Shown: positions 24,401 to 36,400 of the stretch, in pieces | How the letters are laid out: every line of letters begins with the position of its first letter | Position numbering within the stretch: the stretch's first letter is position 1 | DNA from: Mactromeris polynyma | Lineage: Eukaryota > Mollusca > Bivalvia > Venerida > Mactridae | Direction: 5' to 3' | Length of the DNA: 64,000 bases | Assembly: GCA_032209605.1 (NCBI GenBank) | Contig: JASFXZ010000001.1 | Span: 10,062,256 to 10,126,255, forward strand | The notes under the pieces: generated by a model | What the model saw: the letters and a program-made list of their open reading frames with translations, nothing else | Database searches by the model: none | Told to the model about the DNA's origin: nothing | Made by a program: the position numbers and the translations under genes

Positions 24401-27400
24401 ACGGTTATCCAGGTGCCACCTTGATTATCAATTCAATGGTAAAAAGTTTATTAAAGTCATTATTCCGAAGACAAATCTGAAAGCAACGCCTTAATAAAGC
24501 ATGCAGGGGTAAAAACATATTGCATTTTGTTGTGATAAAGAAGCACTTATATATCCAGCAACTGCATAGAGCACTCATTTTACAAAGCATTTTCCTTGTT
24601 AGATTTGCAATATTAAATTTTCTTCTACGATATTGCTTGTATGTATGTATGTATTTCTTGTACGTGCATCGACATTTCGCCACGAAGAGCGTGCGAAGTA
24701 TATATATAATTTGTTCAGGCTCCCGCTAGGGTAACCTCGTTTTGTTTGTTTTTTTACTGGTACAACAATGATCAGGTACAATTGAATATTTTAACATTAT
24801 ACACAGAATGTTAATAACATATTAGTGATACAAGTTTTTTATTGTTAAAGCTTAGTGCTTTTTCTTAGTATCTATAAGCAAGCGGATTCATGCAACTTAG
24901 AGAAAACAAACTAGAAAAAAAGAAGAAATAAAAAGATACAATGTCACAATTGGAGTACTATATTTTTTGTTGAATTATTACTAGTCTTAGGTTCTCACTC
25001 AGGATTTCAAAATTTACTTACAAAAAAGGGGGGGAAGCAGTTTTGGGCAGACTAGGTCTCCCTATATGTCTGTAGATTATTAATCTTTAGTTTGTCATCG
25101 ATGGTGAATATTTTCTCCATTCATTGTCAAATTTAAGCATTTTGTTATCTTTTTTTGCAATATAAATGCAGTCTTTAGCAGTATGTTAACTTGATTTTAA
25201 CATAAATTGACAGTTTTAATTCCCATTGTGTGTAATAAGTGATAAGTTCCAAGAATCCTGTGGTTAATTTTAAATTGGAACCATTGTAGTCTTGAATCAT
25301 TTGTTTCTGTAAATGGTGATGTGTATGTATATTTTCAGTTGAAGTCAACATTTAAGTTTAATTCATCGTTCCATTGTATTCTAGCATTGGGAACAGTATT
25401 AGCTTTGTTTAAAAAATCATAAATGTATCTGCAAACTTTACTTTGAGTTTTGATGATTTTCGTACAAAATGGTTGTAAAGGATTTTCTTCTTTTATTCCA
25501 AAGTGGGGAAAAGACATAAGAGCTAAGAACCTTCTGATAGACCCTATAATGTTTTGGTATTGTAGACAATTTGTATTGATATTGTATTTATTAAAAAAAT
25601 CGTTAAATGAGAGCAAATTTCCATTTCCGTCTAAGAAGTCATTGACTAAATCACACCCGCATTAACAAATCTGGTGTAGCAAACACTGCTTCCACCAACT
25701 TTAAACATGGAACTATGCCGTTCAGACAGTGGGCTAAAATCACTCCGTTTTTGTGGATATTGCCTCATAAGGATTAAAAGACATTCAAAAACATTTTTCC
25801 AAAATTGGTTTCTTATAGTTGGGATTTTGGTTTTCAAGAAATCGGCACCAAATTTACTAAACTTTGAAAGAAAAGGATACATACTTGAAACTAAAGTGAA
25901 GTATTTTGTATTATAGGACAGTAATCTCCTGACCCAAGTAATTTTTAAGGAAGTCGTAAATAAATCCATATTGACCATTCTAATTCCTCCACACTCATAA
26001 GTTTGAGTAATAATATTTGTTTTTACTTTATCCGGTCCAGAATTCCAAAGAAATTTAAACAAGAAATGGGCAATGCCCACAAACCAGGTTTTAAACCTAA
26101 TAATTTGTAACCAAGGCTCTATTTGTATAATGAATACATGATGATCATCAATGCTGCAAAGGTGCCAGAGGTGATACATGCATACAAACACTCACACTTT
26201 GATGTCAATACACCCACGAATAGTGAAGATATTAAGTGGAAACTGATTTTTAAATTTTAAGTGACCTTGACCTTGGACGGAACGAACCCAAAAGCAATCC
26301 CAAGCGATTTCTTCACATGTTCTTACTATACACCAAGTTTGATGTCAATATGACCAACAAATCTAAAGTTATTCGCCGGAAACCAAATTGCTACTTTAAG
26401 TAACGGTGACCTTGACCTTTGGCGGAACGAGTCCAAAAGCAACCCCAAGCAAGCTCTCCACATTTTCTTACTATACACCAAGTTTGATGTCAATATGATC
26501 AACAAAACAAAAGTTATTGGCCGGAAACCAAATTTCTATTTTTAGTAATGGTGACCTTGACCTTTGATGGACCGAACCCAAAAGTAATCCCAAGCGAGCT
26601 TTCCACATGTTCTTACTGTACACCAAGTTTGATGGCAATATGTTCAACGAAACTCAAGTTATTCGCCGGAAACCAAACTGCTATTTTTAGTAATGGTGAC
26701 CTTGACCTTCGTCAGAAAGGGTCCAAAATCCCAAGCAAGCTCTCCACATGTTCTTACTGTACACCAAGTTTGATGTCAATAGGATTAACGAAACTCAAGT
26801 TATTTGCTGGAAACCAAATTGCTAGTTTTAGTAACGGTGACCTTGACCTTTGTTGGACCGGACCGATCCCAAAAGCAATCCCAATTGAGCTCTCCACATG
26901 TTCTTACTATACACCAAGTTTGAAGTCAATATGATCAATGTAACTCAAGTTATTTGCCGGAAACCAAATTTCTATTTTTTGTAACGGTGACCTTGACCTT
27001 TGTCGGACCAAACCCAAAAGCAATCCCAAGCGAGCTCTCCATATGTTCTTACTATACACCAAGTTTGATGTCAATATGATCAATGTAACTCAAGTTATTC
27101 GCCGGAAACCAAATTTCTATTTTTAGTAACGGTGACCTTGACCTTTGTCGGACAGAACCCAAAAGCAATCCCAACTGAGCTCTCCACATGTTCTTACTAT
27201 ATACCAAGTTTGATGTCAATATGATCAATGTAACTCAAGTTATTCGCCGGAAACCAAATTTCTATTTTTAGTAACGGTGACCTTGACCTTTGTCGGACCG
27301 AACCCAAAAGCAATCCCAAGCGAGCTTTCTATATGTTCTTACTGTACACCAAGTTTGGTTACAATATGATCAACAGAACTCAAGTTATTCGCCGGAAACC

Positions 27401-30400
27401 ACCCAGTTTGACGCCTGCCCGCCCGCCCGCCCGTCCAACGACATACACCATTCTAATAACCTGGTTTTTTTCAAAAACCTGGTTAAAAAGGAGTTTTGTA
27501 TGGACTTAATAATACAATGTATTAGCATTTGGGTTCGGTAGACCTAATATGAGGTGATTTATTTTTGATAGTGCTAATGTTTTGATGACAACATTTTTTC
27601 CAATGGGAGAAAATTATTCTTTTTGACCAATGAGTGAATAGTGATTTGATTTCTTCTGTTTTTGAATTATAATTCGCATCTAGTATATTATGTAAATTGG
27701 TGGTAAAATTAATTCCAAGAAGCTTAAAACATTAAGAGATCATATTCTGGACAAAATCTAAGATTACATCCTTTCATGGATCCTATCCATATTACTTTTG
27801 TTTTTTCTATATTGATGTTTAGGCCTGAAAGTTTAGCATAAAATTCTAAAGTTTGCATGGTATTTGAAGAGATTTTTCAGTTCCATCTAGCATGATAGTG
27901 GTATCATCTCTGCATATTGAGATAGAAGAAATTCTATATTATTCAACATAATTCCGTTGATATTAATGTTATTCTTCATAAGAAGTGCAAGAATTTCTGC
28001 ACACAACATGAAAATGTAAGGGGATAGGGGATCACCTTGGCGGCAGCCTCGTTCAATTTTAAACCAGTCGGATAGATGTCCATTAATAGTAATGCATGAT
28101 TGGATGTTCGTATAAAATAGTTTTACCCATTTTGTGAAGTTTTCTCCTAGATTAAAAAATTCAAAAACTTTGTACATGAAAGACCATGAAACTGAGTCAA
28201 AAGCAGTTGCAAAATCAATTAACAGAAGCATTCCTGGTATATTTTGTTCTTCCGTATAGTTCATAATGTCATAAACTAATCTAATTTTATCACCTATGTA
28301 TCTTCCTGATAAAAAACCGGCTTGGTCTTCACTGATCAATTTAGTTAAAACTGTTTTAAGACGTTGGGCAATACATGCTGAAGCTATTTTGTAAGAGACA
28401 TTAAGCAAATAAATAGGTCGCCAGTTTTTTATGTAGTGTTTGTCTTTTTAGCCTTTAGGTATACAAGTTATAACCTCCTGTTTAAGAGTATAAGATAATT
28501 CACCTGTGTCAAAGGCATAATTAATTGATCTCATGAGAAAATGACCTAAATCATTCCAAAAGAATTTAAAGAAAGCTGCTGTAAAACCACTACTGCCTGG
28601 TGAAGAATCATTTGACATATGTTTGAGACTTGAGAGCATTTCACTGTCGGATAAATGATTTCCTAAGGTTTGTTTTTCATCTTCACTCAGTTTTGGGGTT
28701 TCAGTATTATTGAATACATTTTTGGGATCTAAGGTTTCAGTGTCTCTAAAAGATTATATTTTTTTATAGTGATTAACAGCTTCGCTCAATATATCTTGTT
28801 GGTTTGTAAGTAATGTACCTGAAGAAGAGTATAAAGAATTCATTAGTTTGGAAATATAGTTTCTGTTTTCTAAATTACAAAAATATTTAGATGGTTTTCT
28901 CCCTCTGAAATCCATTTGGTCTGGATCTAATAAAAACACCTTGCATCTTCTTATTTCTAATTTCATACAATTCTTGTTTTTTGGTTTCTAAAAGATGATA
29001 ATCAATATTTGTTTGTTTTTCAAGAGAGTTTATTTGAGCTATCAAATTATCTTGCCTTTTGTCTTCTTGTTTGATGAGTATGATGAGTACCATATAGTTT
29101 TTCCTCTTATCTCCGTCATCATTGTCTCAAAAGACAATTTGTCATCTATATCGAATTTTATTATTTCTAATGGTTCTGTATCATTTTGGATGAGTGATTG
29201 GGTGACAATGAAGTAAAATAACTATAAGTATAATTTTAACAATTCATACATTAGAAAATAGTCCATTGAGACCTAATCTTTCCCAAACTGCCCAAAAAAG
29301 TGAAAAAAATACAATAAGGGTGAAAAACAAAACACAAAATATACATTCAAACACCTTAAACACAAATAGAAGGCTGTGTGTGTTAGATACATATTCATAC
29401 ATAGATGTATAACCAATGTTAGACAAAAAAAAACAATAATATTAAAGTATCCTGTTTTGGCTCACAATACAGCAGCGATTACATGGTCAGATTCTTTGTA
29501 TACAATTTAAATGTACAACTCAAAGGAATTACACAGCTACACAGTGCTCGATGAGTGCCTCACAACACATTTGACAAGATTACATCATCATAATTGTGTA
29601 CAGTACATACTCAATGCAGTAAACATAACACATATAGTAACTGTAGGCAATACACAGATGTTTAACAAGTTATAATCAAACGTACACTGTGTGGTCATCT
29701 GGTTTGTAATATGTACATAGTTATTTAAGAGATACAGATAGTATGTAGACAAGAAAAATCAAATAATCGGAACTTGCCTTGTTGAATACAACAGCTGACT
29801 AACAAAACTATTAGAGTTGAAATGTTTACGTTTACTTTCGTTTTGAATAAGCCTCTTATATCAATGACGTTAAAGATATCTGAACTGGCTCGTAAAGCGA
29901 GGTATGCCGGGAAACAATTGCTTACTGTATTAATTGAAGTATTTTATTTAGCTAATGTTATATTAATTATTTACTGTATAAAGTATCGATAAAGAAGGGA
30001 AATAAGCTGAACATAGTGGTGCGTTGTCGCGTGGTACATATTTGTAAACAGTAAAAAACAGAGGACCAATCAAGATTAGTCCTTCAAAGTCGTGTATCAC
30101 GTGATTTTCATGTGTCAGCTCTAGGTCATGACAACAGCCAACCGGCAAGAAATGTACGTACAGTTGCATAAGTAAATAAACATAAACACGTGTCCATCAT
30201 TTGTACAATATTAAGTAGCAAAACATAGTGAGTTTTTAGCAGACGCTAAATGTTTGTAGACGTATTAAAGAATGGTTCAATACAAATAGATGTTAAAAGA
30301 GTTTACAAACACATGTCCGGAGTTAATATAAATGTCTACTGATGTTCTTGTAGGAGTGATTTGGATAAGTCTGGGTACATATCCACTTTCACTTCTTTAC

Positions 30401-33400
30401 CATCACTTAGAAGCGCGATTATTTTCCCTTCGTCCGACCAACAGTTTGTTACTTCTTTACTTTTGTTGACACTTTTTCCAGGATATTTGCATTCTTCCCC
30501 TGCAGATCTGATTACATGACTTGTTCCCTTCAACTTTTTTCCTGGCACTAATAACTTTATGTTTATTTGTTCTGTGCACAAATTTACAAGTCACAGGCCT
30601 ATTTCCGTCTTCGACGAATTTACCCAACCTGTGAGCAATATCTATGTCTGCAGCAGTTATTGTAGTTATTCCGAGTTTGTTCTCAAGCTCAATGACTTCA
30701 AATTCAGTTTCTTCCGGCTTTTCCTTTATTTCTGGATCATCAAGACCATATATGCTTACACTATTTTTTCTTGCGTACTGTTCTAGGTCATTCATTTGGA
30801 ATTCATTGTATTTTATTCTGTCATAATTATTGTTGATTTTGTCATTTAGCTCCTTGTTTCTCTTCTTTAGCTTATCATTTTCTTCAACAATTTTTTGTAA
30901 CTTAACTTCTCTGTCACTTTCTTTATTTTTCAGATGCTCTATTTCATTCTGAGACTCCTTGACGTTAAACGTAACTTATCCCAATTGGTCATAAACCTTG
31001 TCAAAATCAGTTTTCATCTAATCACTAATGTCTTTCTTCAGAGTTTGTAGCGAAGCAATAACAAATTATTCAGAGACTAAGCCCTCTAGGCGCTTATTTA
31101 ATGCTTGTCAAATGTACTCTTTGGAGGCGAGCTCATTCACCTTTTTTCTAACCGAGTTACAATGTCCATAAGAACTTTGAGACTGGTTTCCGTGTCACCC
31201 GCTTTGGAACCTTCAGTTGTCACAGGTGACATCATTTGGTTTATGTTCACCTGTTTACATGAACTTACGTCAGACTTTTCTGGAGATGAAATACTTCTCT
31301 TTATTTATCTTTCTTTATGTCAGTTTTGTTAATCTCCGTTTCTGTTGAAAGTGTACTCTTACGTTGCACACTTGAACGTCTAGAACTCATATTGACTTTA
31401 TATAGCAAACAAGTAGTTGCACGAACAATACACAGTTGAGTTTTCAATGACACGTATTATAACAACCTAACTTACGTATGTAAACTAGTGTCCACTGATA
31501 GCCGCCATTATAATCCTTTGTGTGTACACAGTTGTTATCTTTATCCCAATAAATTACAGCCTTCAAAGTTAATTTTTCAAAATTTTATAATCACTGTTGC
31601 AGTGTTAAAAAGTTATTACCAGTTTTCACCAAAATACAACTACCCAAATATCGTTTAATCCTAAAAAAAATAAAGTTTTTTATAGGTGACCAAAAAAAGT
31701 GTAGTTGTCCACCAACATGAACTTGACTTTTTGTGTGAATACATTATATTGCACCATCAAGTCTGGTTGTATGAACATTTCCGTACGATTATGTATATTG
31801 CAACTAATATACATTTGTGCATACAATTGAGGGCTCAATATTCATCGTCAGGAACATTTGCTATTCACTTTGATCACGCAATGTCAGCGGGACATATTTG
31901 AATGGTGGCTGTTAAATTTATGGTATGTATGAGAGCTTTTTAGTAAATGCGAATGTATTACTTCTTGCAATGGGTTTGAAATAGTGTATATGTGAGCTGT
32001 CTTTTATTCCTGGTTAGGTTTGTGATACCCTTCTCAAATTTGATATTATTTCACTACAAAAAACGATTGACAAAAGTACAAATATCCTTTGTAATTGTTA
32101 CTATATATTTATATGAGTCATGTGTCTGAAGAATTCGGGAGCACACTTCTGAACTACCAACTAACAGCTGTATATTCACAACTTCATATCCGAATTCATA
32201 TCTAGCTTCTGTCTGCGCATTTGCGAATTAACTTCTAAACAAACAACTGACAGCTGTGAATTCGGGAACGCACAATTTTGGCATGAATGAACAACATTGA
32301 TTCACATTTTTAATAAACTTTATTAAACTTAAATGTGCATATTTGAGGAAATCGTGATGTTTTGTTGAATTAACAGACCTGCTTTCAGTTTTGTCAACAA
32401 TGAACAGATATACGTGCTTAAAAGGGTTGCATAATAGGAAAGAATACTGGGAACTGTTGCAATTGAGTGCGTATGTTTCATCGCCCTTCTTGATAACAAT
32501 GTTTACATATATCAACACCTACAAAGAGACAAAGAATAAAATTTATATATTGTCATCTGTTCCGTATAATATTGATGGTTTTATTTATATTGCAGCAAAA
32601 TAATGAATTTTCAGATTTTAAATTACCAACACAAAATAATAACTTCTATTTATATTCGTCTAAATAATTATATTTTTAAAGTAGAAATAATAGTAACATT
32701 GAACCAGTTAGCCTATATATTGATTAAGACAATCATATTTGTTGTGACAGTTGCGTTCTTCAAAATCACAGAAATACTATCAATTTGCCTAATTTAACAT
32801 GCGTTTCCGTATCCTGCATTCAAAAACAACACTTAAGTGTAGATGGAATCACTCTCAAGTGGGCGAATACTTCACTCGAGTGAAGTAACGTTTCTGAATA
32901 TGGGCCTAGTTACTCTTTATAACTGCTGAATACATAAAGTACAATTACTCAAATCACATCCGATTTCTATGACGTAGACGTCAACAAACTGTTCTAAATA
33001 GTGTCAGGCATATTACGTCAAACGAAGATACATGTTTTGGTTTCTGAAATAGTCTGCACGTATGCGGTGAAATGCTAGAAGTAGAGACGTATAATCTAGA
33101 GAGCATTAATGTCAGAATCTGTTGAATTGTTGTCGAAGTGATTGCGAGATGTTAAAGTCTCGCTGAACTCCTTCCAAAACAGTAATAAAGCTAACGCATT
33201 CTTTTGATGAAGTTGTGACCTTTTTGGTTCAACAATGTAGACATAGGTGCAGTTCGAATTTCGAAATCAAACTGCCAGAAGGTAGGTTATACATATAATG
33301 TAACGCAATTTGGGTAGCTACCTAATAGTCTTCTGTACTTTGTTGTCTTTAAGTGATATACTATTTTGTTGATGAAAATAATTACTTTATTTAGAGAAAA

Positions 33401-36400
33401 AACTGTACGGACATATAAAAGAAGAATATTAATATATCTTGCTCAAAACATAACCTTCTGTAACAAATTCATGAATTATGATTATAACCGCAAACCATTT
33501 ATACATCAATTAGACAAACACTCATTGAATTATAACAATCAATCCAGGTGAAAGTACTGTTTATGTAAGCTCGTAAGGATTCTTACATTCATAAATACTT
33601 AATTTATAAAACAGGAAAGGCATGCATACTTATTCATACTCAAGAAATTCTTCATGATAAAAGTATTTTCTAAGATTTTTAAATGAATTCAGTGATGGAC
33701 AGTTACGAATAGTTACAGGTATTTTGTTCCAAGTCTGTGCACAAAAATATGTAAAAAGAATTGTTCATGTAATCAAGTACAGCTGTATGATAGAAACGCC
33801 TATCTGCGAACGACAGCCATTGCAATGCCGTAAGTAACAGTCTACTGCTGGTACATGAAGACTTACTGCTACTCTTGCTTGTGGACTAAACAGAGTATTT
33901 TACTTCCTTTACTTGTCCCCGATATCGTACAACATTAGTCCATATTTGATATAATATATGCATTGCGAAGCATAGTTTTCATTTATCAGCTAAGTAATTA
34001 GAAATACGTTCCAGAAGAACAATTTTAGAATTATTGTTTTAACATTCTTTGGAATGCTGAACATTCCACACTTAAGTATTATCCACATAATTTCCTATAT
34101 ATTTTGAATACTAACGTTTTGAATGTATTCATTTCTGATGGTTAAGTTCAAAATTAATTTTGTGGGTTCTATGCTTACTACTGGTAGTTAAAATCATACA
34201 TTTAGTTTTTATACGCCCGTTCGAAGAACGGGACGTATTATAGTTTCACCTGCGGCTGGCGGGCGGTAGGGCGGCCGGTTTGGGGCGGTTTTTGGGCGGC
34301 GTCCAGCATGTTGTTCGATCAATAACTTAAGTATTCTTTGTCCAATCTTCACCAGACTTGGTCAGTATGTGTATCGGCATAATATCTTGGACAAGTTCGA
34401 TAATCAGCCATATCACACATGTCACTCTAGAGTTATTCCCCTTTAGTTAGAGAAATTACCTAAACTTGGTCTTGTCCGATCAATAACATAAGTATTCTTT
34501 GTCCAATCTACACCAGACTTGGTCATAATGTGTATCTGCATAATATCTTGTAAAAGCGTGATATCCAGCCATATCGAACTTGTTGCTCCAGAGTTATTAC
34601 CCTTTAATTGGAGAAATACCAAAAATTGGTCTTGTCCTATCAATAACTTTAGAATATTTTGTTCAATCTTCACCAGACTTGGTCAGAATGTGTATTTGCA
34701 TAATGTCTTGGACAAGTTCGATAACCAGCCAAATTGCACTTGATGTTCCAGAGTTATTTGCCTTTAATTAGAGAATTTACCTAAAATTGGTCTTGTCCGA
34801 TCAATAACTTTATAATTCCTTGTCCAATTTTCACCAGACTTGGTCAGAGAGCAATTTTATTCTTATTGACGGCGGCCTTCAGGCCGTCGTCTATTTGAAT
34901 AATTTTTAATCTAGGTACATGGAGTTGCATAATCGAAATGGGAGAAGCCATTGGTATTATGCTTTTTTAAATTGTTCTTACAAAACGTGATTCTAATTAT
35001 ACAGATAAAAAAAGTGTACTAATTGATAATAAAAAAATGTCAAAATATTTAAAATGTATTTTTACCGTTAATAAAAAGCTTTAAAAAATGTTTTACGTAT
35101 GCTTATAAGAATTTACAACAGCTAGTCACGAAAACGGTTAGGCATCGTGTATTACATAGCTTCGTTTCACAACTACGCTCAATTCATCATCAAAGTTCAG
35201 GAAATGGTTCCTAATGCTGTGCACGCAAATTGAAATTGTACTTATAAAAAAGCAAATTGTTAAACAAAAAATGTTAATCCATATTAATAAGTTCATGAAT
35301 GCAGTTTATAATGTACAAATATAAATACAGTGACCAAACTATGCAATATACATTGCCTTAACTTGACCCATATAAGTTATGTACTGATGGTAATATGTAA
35401 ACAAAATTCAGCCAATGAAAATTGTCGTTGAAAACGTCATAGCATTTGTTGTTCAAATAACGCATTGGCAGTAAAACGGATTCAGTACATTCGAGATCAA
35501 ATGCTGATGGTTGAACTGAACTTTTAATTACGTTGTTTTGACATTTTTAGTGGATATTTTTCCCTTTTGATATCCCAATAGTTCTTTTAGATCTGTAAAA
35601 CTAGAAGTTATAATCATGTATATTTTTAGATCCGTTTCGTTCTATCTACGTTTCGTGTAATCGTTTTTTTTCTTCGTTTCGTGTAAATCGATGCACCAGC
35701 ATTTTCCCGCGAAACAACTACAAATGATTGATTGGTACCAAGACTATTTAGGCAATTGTCATGAATTGTGGATGATTCTTACCAGAATTATGGCTTGGTG
35801 ATGATCATACTTTCTTATTTATTGATAAACAAAATAATAAATCTTCAATATCATGCTTCCTAAAACTTGTGCCGCCGTTTTGATGCTTTGCATCAAAATT
35901 AGTCTTGTTAAATACATTGCATACATTTTGAAAACAGTTGTTGGAATATTTTTCCCAGAGGTACTTAGATTGTTTTATGCTAATGGATCAAGTCAGGTTC
36001 AAACCTAGGTCACTAAAGATGGAGTCATAGGAGATGAGTCATTTTTACACTTCTTTATTTTAAACTCTATTGACATGGTGTGCGCTCTTGGTTTGAGATG
36101 TAATAACATATTCATCAACGATACCCAGGCTATTCATAACATATATGATTCCCTTGAAAACTGACTGGAAAATCTCATACTCATGAATAATTAATGAGGT
36201 AAAATCCAGCCGCTAGATTGGCCGCGTGACACACACCTCACGTGATACGGAAATTATCGAGATGACCGTTCTTAGCGATCCAATGAGATTGCGGCTTCAA
36301 ATCGTATGTTGCCGATAGCTCTTCACAAAGGAGATTCCTTCTTTTTTGTTTTTTTTTATCGTCAATTTCATTGGTCGAGAAATGCTAATGAATATTCATG

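Larger units (their letters stand above)
25050..29215 (-). mobile_element. L1/Tx1-like LINE, ORF2 remnant (interrupted by insertion at 26,065-27,487)
   Basis: On the minus strand, from high to low coordinates, come: an EIRGKTIWYSSY coiled segment (about 29,100); an IRSR...KYFCNLENRNY block; SNDSSPGSSGFTAAFFKFFW (about 28,600); the reverse-transcriptase core; KLSGLNINIEKTKVIWIG (about 27,780); SKRI...KTLALSKINHLILGLPNP (about 27,550); then, beyond the insertion, FKFLWNSGPDKVK, YECGGIRMVNM and LKITWVRRLL (about 25,950-26,060), the NKYNINTNCLQYQNI segment (about 25,560), and WFQFKINHRILGT (about 25,260). Order and spacing match the long ORF2 of L1/Tx1-clade elements. Multiple frameshifts and stops make it dead. 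The N-terminal endonuclease is missing. Confidence 0.85.

Noticed and set aside
26548..26934. 128-codon repetitive frame (STCSYCTPSL repeated)
   Set aside because: Direct product of the 145-bp array; the frame is not maintained across all units.
26065..27487. CRISPR array
   Set aside because: Units are whole 145-bp near-identical repeats without variable spacers, in a eukaryotic intron.
31105..31332. Plus-strand 75-codon frame
   Set aside because: It is the complement of the minus-strand ORF1-like LINE remnant.
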